64,000 nt of DNA from JBEULC01 sp045504435. GTDB taxonomy: Bacteria; Pseudomonadota; Alphaproteobacteria; WRAU01; Hepatincolaceae. Numbering within the stretch: the first letter of the stretch is position 1; each line of letters opens with the position of its first letter. Under the pieces are notes generated by a model. It saw nothing but the letters and a program-made list of their open reading frames with translations. It was not told where the DNA came from and ran no database searches. Made by a program: the position numbers and the translations under genes. Where the stretch lies: the NCBI GenBank assembly GCA_045504435.1, contig JBEULC010000001.1:806001-870000 (forward strand). The letters run 5' to 3'. Positions 18,645 through 27,098 of this stretch are shown piece by piece.

Positions 18645-19139
18645 ATGCCTAATAATCCAAAATTAATATCTCTTTCTTCTAACCGCCTGCTAGATATTAA
18701 TAAACTAAATAATAACAAAAAAAATATAAATATAAAAGCAAATGATATAGATTTAGCCTCTTTGGTTTCTATTTTAGAAATTTTGTCACTAAAATCATTA
18801 AAATTTAAGTGCATAGCTTTTAAAGAAGGAAAGCTCATCACCTTAGAAGGTCTAATAAAAGCTAGCATTATCCAAGCTTGTGGTATTACTTTAGAATCAA
18901 TTAAATCCGATCTTAAAATATCTTTTACAAGATTATATCAACAGGCTGAAGGCAAAAAAAGTACTAATAAAATTGATAGAAAAAATGGAAATAGCAAAGA
19001 ACTAACCTTTCCTATTAATGATGAGATAGACTTAATTGAAGGTCAAGAAATTAACTTGCAAGATTTAATAATTGAAGAACTTATTCTAGCCATTGATCCT
19101 TTTATTAAAGCAAACCAAATAAAGATAGAACAAGATTAA
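18645..19139 (+). CDS. yceD: YceD/DUF177 family protein
   Basis: This 164-residue protein belongs to the DUF177 family, linked in other bacteria to 23S rRNA accumulation. The recognisable segments are LIKASIIQACGITLESIKSDL (about residues 71-91, keeping only the single conserved cysteine) and the C-terminal acidic block EGQEINLQDLIIEELILAIDP (about 133-153). The middle is lysine- and asparagine-rich and poorly conserved. AAAGGA precedes the ATG. Its position directly ahead of rpmF-plsX-fabH is the classic context and is the strongest support. Confidence 0.8.
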   Translation: MPNNPKLISLSSNRLLDINKLNNNKKNINIKANDIDLASLVSILEILSLKSLKFKCIAFKEGKLITLEGLIKASIIQACGITLESIKSDLKISFTRLYQQAEGKKSTNKIDRKNGNSKELTFPINDEIDLIEGQEINLQDLIIEELILAIDPFIKANQIKIEQD

Positions 19140-19173
19140 GGAAAAATTACATTGTTTTATTTAATTTTTTAGC

Positions 19174-19270
19174 TATAATTGTTGTTATTATATGCTAAAG
19201 TACTTATAAGGCATTTGCTATTAGCCATATATTAATCAGCATTTACTAGCAAGTTATAATAAGTTATAAT
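19174..19270 (+). promoter_or_regulatory. Candidate promoters ahead of rpmF
   Basis: A TATAAT at 19174-19179 lies 16 bases after TTGTTT (19152-19157), a reasonable sigma-70-type pair. Closer to the gene, the 10-mer AAGTTATAAT occurs twice in direct tandem (19251-19270), each copy ending in TATAAT and the second 30 bases from the rpmF start. Either could drive rpmF-plsX-fabH. In DNA this A+T-rich the match is suggestive only. Confidence 0.35.
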
Positions 19271-19300
19271 ATCTATTTTAAAGATAGGAGATATTTAAAT

Positions 19301-19492
19301 ATGGCAGTTCCTAAGAAGAAAACGTCAAAATCTAGAAAGAACATGAGAAGATCTCACATGGCTTTAGCTAAAAATTCATATACTGAAGATAAAAAAACTG
19401 GTCAACTTCATAGGCCACATCATATTGATGAGCTTGGGATGTACAACGGTAAACAAATCTTAAACCTTAAAAAAGATGATCTTAGTAATTAA
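19301..19492 (+). CDS. rpmF: Ribosomal protein L32
   Basis: This is a large-subunit ribosomal protein of 63 residues. MAVPKKKTSKSRKNMRRSH at the N-terminus is the L32 signature, followed by LHRPHHIDELGMYNGKQI. As in other proteobacteria without zinc-binding L32, the four cysteines are absent. GATAGGAGA before the ATG gives a strong ribosome site. Its TAA stop overlaps the ATG of plsX (TAATG), so the two are likely translationally coupled. Confidence 0.97.
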   Translation: MAVPKKKTSKSRKNMRRSHMALAKNSYTEDKKTGQLHRPHHIDELGMYNGKQILNLKKDDLSN

Positions 19493-20556
19493 TGACAAAT
19501 TACAAAGCCGCAAAATCCAAAATTAAACAAAGGGTTACGATTGCCTTAGATGCTATGGGCGGTGATTATGCTCCTTTAAGCGTTATAGAAGGAGCTAGTA
19601 GAGCTTTATTTAAAAATTCCCAATTATATTTTAAAATTTTTGGTGATAAAGATAAAGTTATGCCTATACTTTTAAAGTATAAAAATCTTGCTAATAATTA
19701 TGAGTTTTTTCATACTTCTGAATGTATTAAAGCCAATGATCAGGCTTTTTTTGTTTTAAGAAATGGTGCTAAAACTAGTATGGGTTTATGTTTACAGTGT
19801 GTGAAAAATGGTGATGCCGATGCAGTAATTTCCTCAGGTAATACCGGGGCTTTAATGGCTTTATCTAAAATGATTTTAGGAACCTTAGAAGGGATTGATC
19901 GTCCTGCAATTGTTACTTTGTTTCCAACAAGAAAATTACCGTGCACCTTTTTGGATTTAGGAGCAAATTCGGTTTGCTCTAAAGAAAATTTGTTACAGTT
20001 TGCTGTAATGGGGTCAGCTTTTTCCTCAGTTATATCAGCGATTGAACATCCAAAAGTAGGGCTATTAAATATAGGTTCAGAAGCCATTAAGGGTAATGAT
20101 TTAGTTAAGGCCGCATCTGATCTTATTTCTCAGCATCAATTTATTAATTATTGTGGATTTGCCGAAGGTAATGATATACTAAAAGGTGATTTTGATGTGA
20201 TAGTAGCGGATGGCTTTACGGGAAATATCGCTTTAAAGGCTATGGAAGGTACAATAAGTTTTATAAAATTTAAGGGAATTAAATTTTTTAAAAGTGCGCC
20301 TTTAGCAATATTAGGGGGTGCAATTTTATATTTATTAACATTTATTCGTATTGAAAAAACTTTTCAGCAGTTAGATCCAAAAAATTATAATGGTGCCATG
20401 TTAATAGGATTAAATGGTATTTCAGTAAAAAGCCATGGCAACGCTGGAAAAAAAGCTTTTGCTAGTGCTATCAATGTAACTTATAAATTGGTTATAGGAC
20501 GAGTTAATGAAAAAATTAAAGATAAAATTGAATTACTTAATAATCCTCATCCCTAA
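19492..20556 (+). CDS. plsX: Phosphate acyltransferase PlsX
   Basis: This membrane-associated enzyme converts acyl-ACP to acyl-phosphate, the first step of phosphatidic acid synthesis through PlsY. The 354 residues show the family start TIALDAMGGDYAPLSVIEGA (about 16-35), the SSGNTGALMALSK block (about 114-126), TLFPTRKLPCTFLDLGANS, and the C-terminal GLNGISVKSHGNA. Its start codon overlaps the rpmF stop. fabH follows 121 bases later. Length and motifs are normal. Confidence 0.96.
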   Translation: MTNYKAAKSKIKQRVTIALDAMGGDYAPLSVIEGASRALFKNSQLYFKIFGDKDKVMPILLKYKNLANNYEFFHTSECIKANDQAFFVLRNGAKTSMGLCLQCVKNGDADAVISSGNTGALMALSKMILGTLEGIDRPAIVTLFPTRKLPCTFLDLGANSVCSKENLLQFAVMGSAFSSVISAIEHPKVGLLNIGSEAIKGNDLVKAASDLISQHQFINYCGFAEGNDILKGDFDVIVADGFTGNIALKAMEGTISFIKFKGIKFFKSAPLAILGGAILYLLTFIRIEKTFQQLDPKNYNGAMLIGLNGISVKSHGNAGKKAFASAINVTYKLVIGRVNEKIKDKIELLNNPHP

Positions 20557-20677
20557 ATCATATAATAACTTTATTTAGTTCACTTTTTGTAATAGACTTA
20601 CAAGTAAAGGATGAGATAACCTCAATACTAAATAATCTTAGCTTATAAAGGAAACTTTATAAGGAAGGGAAAAATTC

Positions 20678-21649
20678 ATGTTTTCAAAAATAATTTCTAC
20701 AGGTTCTTATCTACCAGAAAAAATTTTAACTAATGCTGATTTAGCGCAAATGGTAGAAACCAACGATGACTGGATTTATTCCCGTACTGGTATTAAACAA
20801 AGACATATTGCGGCTGCTAACCAACATACTTCTGACCTGGCTTATGAGGCTATAATATTAGCTCTTAAAAAAGCTAATTTAACTATTGAAGATATTGATG
20901 GTATTATTGTAGCCACTTCAACTCCTGATTTAACTTTTCCTTCTACCGCCACTATTACCCAAAGAAAATTAGGAAAAGCTAGAGGATTTGCTTTTGACAT
21001 CCAAGCAGTTTGCTCAGGGTTTATTTATGCTTTATCAGTTGCTGATAGTATGATTATAGCTAAACGAGCAAACAGAATATTAGTAGTTGGCGCTGAAGTG
21101 TTCAGCAGAATTATTGACTGGAAAGATCGTAATACTTGTGTATTATTTGGGGATGGAGCAGGGGCAGTAATTTTAGAGAATACGCCTGATGATCCTAAGG
21201 AAAAAAATCATCCTGGAATTTTAGGAGTAGATATTTTTTCTGATGGCTCTTTTGTGGATGCCCTAAAAACTGATAGCGGCACTGCCTTTAATCAAAGGTC
21301 TGGCTTTATAGTTATGAACGGTCAAGAAGTGTATAAAAATGCCATTGAAAAACTTGCCACGGTGGCTGAGTATATTTTAGCCAGAAATAATTTAGATAAA
21401 AGCCAGATAAATTGGTTAATTCCTCACCAGGCTAATGTAAGGATTATCAATTCCTTAGGGAATAAATTAGAGCTTGCTGCTGATAAAATCATTATAACTA
21501 TTAATGATCATGCTAATACCTCAGCTGCAAGTATTCCTTTGGCCTTGGATTTTGCCCTAAAATCCAATAAGGTTAAGCAAAATGATTTAATCCTTTTAGC
21601 TGCCATGGGTGCAGGCTTTACCTGGGGTGCTTGTTTATTAAGGGCTTAG
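20678..21649 (+). CDS. fabH: 3-oxoacyl-ACP synthase III
   Basis: This enzyme condenses acetyl-CoA with malonyl-ACP to start fatty acid synthesis. The 323-residue protein has the complete Cys-His-Asn triad: Cys112 in AVCSGFIYAL, His250 in IPHQANVRI and Asn280 in NDHANTSAAS. Also present are the substrate-pocket motif TNDDWIYSRTGIKQR (28-42) and the glycine-rich C-terminus AMGAGFTWGACLLRA. GGAAGGG precedes the ATG. It works with the accBC products encoded at 41.7-43.7 kb, which supply malonyl-CoA. No downstream fab gene is present in the window. Confidence 0.97.
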   Translation: MFSKIISTGSYLPEKILTNADLAQMVETNDDWIYSRTGIKQRHIAAANQHTSDLAYEAIILALKKANLTIEDIDGIIVATSTPDLTFPSTATITQRKLGKARGFAFDIQAVCSGFIYALSVADSMIIAKRANRILVVGAEVFSRIIDWKDRNTCVLFGDGAGAVILENTPDDPKEKNHPGILGVDIFSDGSFVDALKTDSGTAFNQRSGFIVMNGQEVYKNAIEKLATVAEYILARNNLDKSQINWLIPHQANVRIINSLGNKLELAADKIIITINDHANTSAASIPLALDFALKSNKVKQNDLILLAAMGAGFTWGACLLRA

Positions 21650-21883
21650 ATTTATAATTAGCCCTCTTTTTTTTTGGCTTAATAAGCTTTTATAATTAAA
21701 TCATTTATTCTTTAAATTATGATTTTATAAATTTATTTAACTATAAAAGCTTTATCTTGGGAGAAACTTCCTTTATAAATTATATTTGTAAACTATATAG
21801 ATGACTAAAATCTAGTAACTTAGAAAATTAATTGTTATAATTTGAGAAAGGTTAGATTAAAAATTTTAATAATCAATTAGCTG

Positions 21884-23164
21884 ATGGAGTATAAGATTAA
21901 TATATATAAACATTTTAATTTGACTAATTTTTTAGCTTTAGCTTTTAGTAATATTTCATTGCTAATTTTAATCAATTTCCCTTCTTATATAAGTGCGATT
22001 TGCCTTTTAATTTTAGGAGGCATATTAATTTTAATAAATTATAAGCGTAAATCTTATAATCCTATAATCATATTAAGCTCATTACAGTTTTTATTGATTA
22101 TTATTATAGGCCCATTAAAATTTTCTCATTACTTAATATTTTATCTTTACATTATTTTATCTAGTTTATTATTATTACATTTAGGATTTTTGTTATTTAA
22201 ACAGCCTTTGACTAATATTGTTTTTAATTATAAAACGTATTTAAAAGTCTTAGATCATGGGCTACCGGCTTTATGGGTAATAACTTATTTAATATTATTA
22301 ATAAGTTATATAGTAATTCCGTATGAAAAAGCGCAAATTTTATCTAATATAATTTTATTACTATTTTTGGGTATAAATTATTGTATTAACTCTGGATTAT
22401 ACAAAATATTTTTTTCTTTGCCTTCAATTATAACAGAAAAGGGCATAGAATATAGCTTATATAGAGATAAAGTAAAAGATTTTCCTAATTTATTGAAGCA
22501 TATTGAAAAAGCTAAAAATGTTGGGTTTGCTGATTATGCTTCTACCTTTTGTCCTTATTCACAACTTATAGAATATAAAAAAGATTTTCATATTATTGTG
22601 GTTACTAAAGGTAAAGAGCTTCTTGGTTACTTATGTATAGATTTTTCTAAAGAATTAGAATGTGATAAAGCAGGAATAAATTTAAGTAATATAAGAAGAT
22701 TAGGCAAAGTGGCAGAATTTGGAGATTTAGTTATTAATAGACCTCACAACTTAAATTTTGATATTTATAAAAATCTATTTGGTTATGCCATAAAACAAAG
22801 TTTACATCGAAACATAAGTTTTATTATTATATTAGGTTCAGCTTCAAAGGTTAAATTATTTAAAAAATTTGGATTTATAGATATATTGCAATATACTTTA
22901 AATTTAAAAGACTTTATCTATTATGATGAAGATAATTTGCATTCTCTAATGTTCAATCTTAGTAGAGCTGTTGTGGCCCACCCTTTTAAAAAGGATCTAC
23001 AACTTAAGATCAGGGAAGGCTTTTCTCCTTATCATGTAGAGGCCTTATATAATTTTATTGTAACTAAAGGTCTATTTAAAAGAAAAAAAGATTATCAGAT
23101 GAAGTATAAAGAGCTAAGTTTTATATTTGAAAGTGATATGGATAGTACCAATAAGCATATGTAG
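21884..23164 (+). CDS. Membrane protein with C-terminal acetyltransferase-like (GNAT) domain
   Basis: This 426-residue protein is not assigned to a named family. Residues about 12-180 form roughly six hydrophobic helices in two groups. From about 190 the protein is soluble. Within it, LLGYLCIDFS (about 247), VAEFGDLVINRPHN (about 277), the helix IYKNLFGYAIKQSL and the end VKLFKKFGFIDI (about 326) follow the strand-helix-strand order of N-acyltransferases, most like the FeeM/N-acyl-amino-acid type. No strong ribosome site precedes the ATG. A hairpin follows at 23203-23230. It could acylate an amino compound at the inner membrane; this is inference from fold-like pattern, not from a clear signature. 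Confidence 0.5.
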   Translation: MEYKINIYKHFNLTNFLALAFSNISLLILINFPSYISAICLLILGGILILINYKRKSYNPIIILSSLQFLLIIIIGPLKFSHYLIFYLYIILSSLLLLHLGFLLFKQPLTNIVFNYKTYLKVLDHGLPALWVITYLILLISYIVIPYEKAQILSNIILLLFLGINYCINSGLYKIFFSLPSIITEKGIEYSLYRDKVKDFPNLLKHIEKAKNVGFADYASTFCPYSQLIEYKKDFHIIVVTKGKELLGYLCIDFSKELECDKAGINLSNIRRLGKVAEFGDLVINRPHNLNFDIYKNLFGYAIKQSLHRNISFIIILGSASKVKLFKKFGFIDILQYTLNLKDFIYYDEDNLHSLMFNLSRAVVAHPFKKDLQLKIREGFSPYHVEALYNFIVTKGLFKRKKDYQMKYKELSFIFESDMDSTNKHM

Positions 23165-23202
23165 TAACCCAATTAAAATTGATTTAATTAAGGTAATTAA
23201 AC

Positions 23203-23230
23203 TAAACAAAAATTAATAAATTTTTGTTTA
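23203..23230. terminator. Hairpin between convergent genes of unknown function
   Basis: A perfect 12-base-pair inverted repeat, TAAACAAAAATT and AATTTTTGTTTA, has a four-base loop. It sits 38 bases after the membrane-GNAT gene and 90 bases before the end of the convergent gene at 23321. It is A+T-rich and lacks a long T run, so it is a moderate terminator candidate. Confidence 0.5.
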
Positions 23231-23320
23231 TAAGCAAGCTTACAAATGAATGAATTAAGCCTCATAGAAAGATAGGGATTTTGTGTTTTAAAAGGTTATT
23301 AATTAAGGGAAAATATTATC

Positions 23321-24094
23321 TTAAAGGCGTAGATATTTTCCCTCTATATTATTTATATCTAATTTATGAGCTCTAACATCTTTTTTAACCTCTACAAAAA
23401 GCGCAAAGGTAATATAAGAATTATATTCTTGAATAACAAAGTTACTGAAATGTTTTTCAAATATAGTTCTAAGATTATTAACTGAAATGTTTTTATTAAA
23501 CCATATATTATTTTTATACTGGATTTCCATATATTGTAGGTGTTTGGGCTTATAATGTAAACCAATACCAGGAGCAGTAATGCCAAAAATAGTGCCAGCA
23601 CCATACAGCATACTCTTTAGCTGTAACAAAAAATTTTCAATTTCCTTAATCTCTCCTGGAATTTTGTCTAAGGCAAAATTTAATGAGATTGACATAAATT
23701 TTTGCTCACTTAATAAAGGTTCTTTACTAATATCTAATATATAGCCCGAAAACCCACAAAAGGTACCTAATAATGAAGCCTCAGTATCATGTAGGGATAA
23801 GTAGTCAGTATCTATACCAATAGTAGTAGGATAAAGATCAGCTAATGAAGGTGAATGAACAAGAAAAACCCCATGATGAGGGAAGATTTCTAAGTGATAA
23901 TTGCCAATTAAAAGGTAATTACTAGTAACGCTTTTTAATGAAACTCCTAAATTATTTTTTAGATCCTTTAAAACCTTTTTTTGTCTATATTTAGCCTTTA
24001 TTGAAAATAAACCTAAAGTAAAGCTTTCTTTAACAGAAGTTACTAGATATTTATAGTTTCTTATCCCCTCAATAAAGCTTTTAATATTAAGCAT
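23321..24094 (-). CDS. Protein of unknown function
   Basis: This 257-residue protein is of no family I recognise. It has no signal peptide and no clear membrane helix. It has a lysine-rich segment near residues 34-48 and a glycine-rich stretch MLYGAGTIFGITAPGIGLHY (about 162-181). HLEIFPHHGVFLVHSP (about 67-82) is histidine-rich but does not match a metal-enzyme signature. Base usage resembles the neighbours, so recent import is not indicated. It converges with the membrane-GNAT gene and lies downstream of an 85-residue gene on the same strand. The ribosome site is weak. Confidence 0.55.
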   Translation of the reverse strand: MLNIKSFIEGIRNYKYLVTSVKESFTLGLFSIKAKYRQKKVLKDLKNNLGVSLKSVTSNYLLIGNYHLEIFPHHGVFLVHSPSLADLYPTTIGIDTDYLSLHDTEASLLGTFCGFSGYILDISKEPLLSEQKFMSISLNFALDKIPGEIKEIENFLLQLKSMLYGAGTIFGITAPGIGLHYKPKHLQYMEIQYKNNIWFNKNISVNNLRTIFEKHFSNFVIQEYNSYITFALFVEVKKDVRAHKLDINNIEGKYLRL

Positions 24095-24257
24095 GAATTC
24101 TTTAAAATAATTGAATTAAATAAAAGGTAGTTAAAAATAAGCAAAAAGTTTTAGCTTTTAAGATAATATTTAAATCACACTTATATTATTGTAATTGCGA
24201 ACTATTAATTACAAAGTTTTATATATTATCTTAAAAGTAAATATTTAGGATTATAAG

Positions 24258-24515
24258 TTATTCGGCTTTTGTAATCCCAGCAGCTTCTTGCATTTTATTG
24301 ATCATATCTTGATTTTTAGGATCATTAACAAATACACAAATTGCATAAATAAAAGTATTAAGAGGTAAAGCTATAGTTTTAGCAACGGCGGGAATAGCTT
24401 TACCTTTATTTTCAATAACTTCATTAATATCTTGGTTACCCAAAATAAGCTTAACGATCCCGTTATTAATGTTTATAGCTGTGATCGCATCAAAAAAAGA
24501 AATATCTTTATCCAT
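24258..24515 (-). CDS. Small protein of unknown function
   Basis: This 85-residue protein begins MDKDISFFDAI and has a mildly hydrophobic centre (PAVAKTIALPLNTFIYAICVF, about 42-62) that could be a single membrane or hairpin-like segment. No function is recognised. AAGGG spaced eight bases before the ATG supports real translation, and the composition is protein-like rather than random. It is transcribed away from aspS, from the 370-base region that contains the nested dyad element. Confidence 0.6.
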   Translation of the reverse strand: MDKDISFFDAITAININNGIVKLILGNQDINEVIENKGKAIPAVAKTIALPLNTFIYAICVFVNDPKNQDMINKMQEAAGITKAE

Positions 24516-24682
24516 CTTTATTACCCTTTAAAAATTAATGAATTAGTAAATTACTATTATAATATTATAAATTTAATATTATCTTTAATATAATTAAAGA
24601 TCAATGTATTTGTCTACAATAATATACATTTCTCATAAATAATTAGCTAGAAATTGCGTTATACAAAAATTAAAGCAAAATA

Positions 24683-24792
24683 AAGGGGTCAATAAAAAGT
24701 AAAAGATTTAATGAACATATTAGCAGTACCTCCTAATATGTTCATTAAAGCTAATAGTTTAAAGTCATAGAACAAATTATTTTGACCTCTTA
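24683..24792. repeat. Nested inverted-repeat element upstream of aspS
   Basis: A perfect 16-base-pair inverted repeat (24707-24722 with 24734-24749, loop GCAGTACCTCC) sits inside a second pair of arms, AAGGGGTCAA (24683-24692) and TTGACCTCTT (24783-24792). The outer arms pair at nine of ten positions, the tenth being G-U in RNA. The whole is a 110-base cruciform-like unit about 96 bases before the aspS ATG. It may be a leader RNA structure, a protein-binding site or a miniature inverted-repeat transposable element. There is no T run after the main stem, so a plain terminator is less likely. Confidence 0.6.
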
Positions 24793-24888
24793 AAGTTGAA
24801 ATTAATAATATTGCTTTTATTTAATTTGATTTATGTTAAGATTGTAGCAGATTTCTTTAGAATATTAAGAAGTGGAGAAGATATTTCT

Positions 24889-26730
24889 ATGCATAAGTTT
24901 AGAACGCATACGTGTAATGATTTAGAAATTAAAAACGTTGGCCAAACTGTTAAATTATCAGGTTGGGTTCATCGTAAAAGAGATCATGGGGGGCTAATTT
25001 TTATTGATCTTAGAGATCACTTTGGAATAACCCAATTAGTTTTTTCTGATAATAATCCCATATTTTCAATAGCGGAGCACGTTAGATTAGAATCAGTTAT
25101 TACTGTTATAGGGCAAGTAATAAAAAGATCAGAGGAGGCTATTAATCCTGAGCTAGTTACAGGTAAAATAGAATTAATGGTTAACGAAATTATTATAGAA
25201 AACCCCTCAAAGGTTTTGCCTTTTGCCGTGGCTGAAGAAGATAATTCTCCTGAAGAGCTTAGGCTTAAATATAGATTTTTAGATTTAAGAAGAGAAAAGA
25301 ATCATAAAAATCTCGTTAAAAGATCTAACATTATTTCTTTTTTAAGAAAACAAATGGAAGGTCATAATTTTTTAGAATTGCAAACACCTATTCTTACAGC
25401 CTCCTCTCCAGAAGGGGCTAGGGATTTTTTAGTGCCAAGTCGCAAGCATGCAGGTAAATTTTATGCATTGCCCCAGGCTCCCCAAATATTTAAACAACTA
25501 TTAATGACTTCTAGTTTTGACCGCTATTTTCAAATAGCTCCTTGTTTTAGAGATGAAGATGCAAGAGCTGATCGTACTCCCGGAGAATTTTATCAATTAG
25601 ATTTTGAAATGGCTTTTGCTACTCAAGAAGATATTTTTGCGGTTTTAGAAGATATAATGTACAAAACTTTTAAAGAATTTGGTGAGGGAAAAACTGTTAC
25701 CACAACTCCCTTTCCGCAGATTCCTTACAAAACTAGTATGTTGAAATATGGCTCTGATAAACCAGATCTAAGAAATCCTATAGAGATTGTGGATGTTACC
25801 GAAGCTTTTAAAAATAGTGAATTCTCTTTATTTGCTAATTTAATTAAAAATGGTGCCTGTGTAAGGGCTATGAAGGCGGAAAATACCAGCACAAGTCCAA
25901 GGAGCTTTTTTGATAAGCTAAATGATTGGGCTAAGCAAGAAGGGCAAGATGGATTAGGATATATAATTTTTGATAAAGATGGCTCTTGTAAAGGGCCTAT
26001 TGCAGGCAAACTAAAAGCTGCTGAACTTGATATGATCAAGCAAGCCGTAGGAGCTAAAGATGGTGATAGTGTGTTTTTTGTATGTGGCAAGAATTTAAAA
26101 ACTGTTAAATTTAGCGGCCTCGTAAGGAATAAAATAGGAGAGGAGCTTAATTTATTTGAAAAAAACACCTTTAAGTTTTGCTTTATTGTGGATTTCCCTA
26201 TGTATGAAATTAATGAAGATACTAAAAAAATTGATTTTTCTCATAATCCTTTCTCCATGCCTCAAGGTGGATTGCAGGCCTTGGAAAATACTCCACCTTT
26301 AGAGATCTTAGCTTATCAGTATGATGTGGTTTGCAATGGCATAGAATTATCAAGTGGAGCTATCCGTAATCATCAACCTGATTTAATGATTAAAGCCTTT
26401 GAAATTGCAGGATATAAAGCAGAAGATATTAAGAAGAACTTTGCTGGACTTTTTAATGCTTTTCATTATGGTGCTCCTCCTCATGGGGGCTCCGCCCCTG
26501 GAGTTGATAGAATGGTGATGTTATTAACAGATTCAATAAATATTCGTGAAATTATTGCTTTCCCTTTAACTCAAAATGGTGAAGACATAATGATGAATGC
26601 TCCAAACTATGCTTCTGCAAGGCAACTAAAAGAATTGCATATTAAGATGGATTTGCCTGAAATTAAAACGGATTTGTCTGTTTTAGAAGGTAGTTCTAAA
26701 GTTATACAACCTACAAATTTAATAAAATGA
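24889..26730 (+). CDS. aspS: Aspartyl-tRNA synthetase
   Basis: This class II synthetase charges tRNA with aspartate. I chose the ATG at 24889 (613 residues, preceded by GGAG). The open frame extends 31 hydrophobic residues further to a TTG, but these do not belong to the family. Domains in order: N-terminal OB fold, motif 2 FRDEDARADRTPGEFYQLDFEM, the bacterial GAD insertion, and motif 3 with APGVDRMVML. The N-terminal RKRDHGG resembles the form found in non-discriminating enzymes that also charge tRNA-Asn and rely on GatCAB. That is inference. It overlaps xseB by ATGA, linking it to xseB-ispA-dxs. Confidence 0.96.
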   Translation: MHKFRTHTCNDLEIKNVGQTVKLSGWVHRKRDHGGLIFIDLRDHFGITQLVFSDNNPIFSIAEHVRLESVITVIGQVIKRSEEAINPELVTGKIELMVNEIIIENPSKVLPFAVAEEDNSPEELRLKYRFLDLRREKNHKNLVKRSNIISFLRKQMEGHNFLELQTPILTASSPEGARDFLVPSRKHAGKFYALPQAPQIFKQLLMTSSFDRYFQIAPCFRDEDARADRTPGEFYQLDFEMAFATQEDIFAVLEDIMYKTFKEFGEGKTVTTTPFPQIPYKTSMLKYGSDKPDLRNPIEIVDVTEAFKNSEFSLFANLIKNGACVRAMKAENTSTSPRSFFDKLNDWAKQEGQDGLGYIIFDKDGSCKGPIAGKLKAAELDMIKQAVGAKDGDSVFFVCGKNLKTVKFSGLVRNKIGEELNLFEKNTFKFCFIVDFPMYEINEDTKKIDFSHNPFSMPQGGLQALENTPPLEILAYQYDVVCNGIELSSGAIRNHQPDLMIKAFEIAGYKAEDIKKNFAGLFNAFHYGAPPHGGSAPGVDRMVMLLTDSINIREIIAFPLTQNGEDIMMNAPNYASARQLKELHIKMDLPEIKTDLSVLEGSSKVIQPTNLIK

Positions 26731-27023
26731 AGAATAGATCAAAGCTTGATGATGGTTCTTTGCTTTCCGATGCTTTATATGATATAGAGCATTTAGCTAA
26801 AGAGGCGAATTTTTCGGTAAAAAGTCTAGAAAATCAAGGAGTTTCTTTTGAAGAAGCTTATAATTATCTTGAAAAAATCATCAGCTTGCAAGAAGCTGGT
26901 AATTTAAAGTTAGAAGAAAATATTTACTATTATAAAGTAGGAAAGATTTTAGCGAATTATTGCACAATCATTTTAAGTAAAGCTTCTGAAGAAATTAAAG
27001 ATATAGCAGAAACTGATCATTAA
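26727..27023 (+). CDS. xseB: Exodeoxyribonuclease VII small subunit
   Basis: This is the small subunit of the single-strand exonuclease ExoVII, 98 residues, mostly helical. The family pattern is SFEEAYNYLEKIISLQEAGNLKLEENIYYYKVG at about residues 40-72: F-E-x-A-x-x-x-L-E-x-I, then L, E and the tail helix. An N-terminal extension of about 35 residues (NRSKLDDGSLL onward) is longer than usual. The ATG overlaps the aspS stop and ispA follows 75 bases later; xseB-ispA-dxs is a widely conserved order. The large subunit gene is not in the window. Confidence 0.88.
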   Translation: MKNRSKLDDGSLLSDALYDIEHLAKEANFSVKSLENQGVSFEEAYNYLEKIISLQEAGNLKLEENIYYYKVGKILANYCTIILSKASEEIKDIAETDH

Positions 27024-27098
27024 ATTAATCTTTTGCAAGAATAATTTCTAATAAACACACCTTACAAAACTTGTTTAGCTTAATTAGAAGGTTTTTAG

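Noticed and set aside
19740..20087. Minus-strand ORF of 115 residues in plsX
   Set aside because: It is antisense to a well-supported gene, with no motif of its own.
25725..26168. Minus-strand ORF of 147 residues in aspS
   Set aside because: It is antisense to the GAD region of aspS and is not protein-like.
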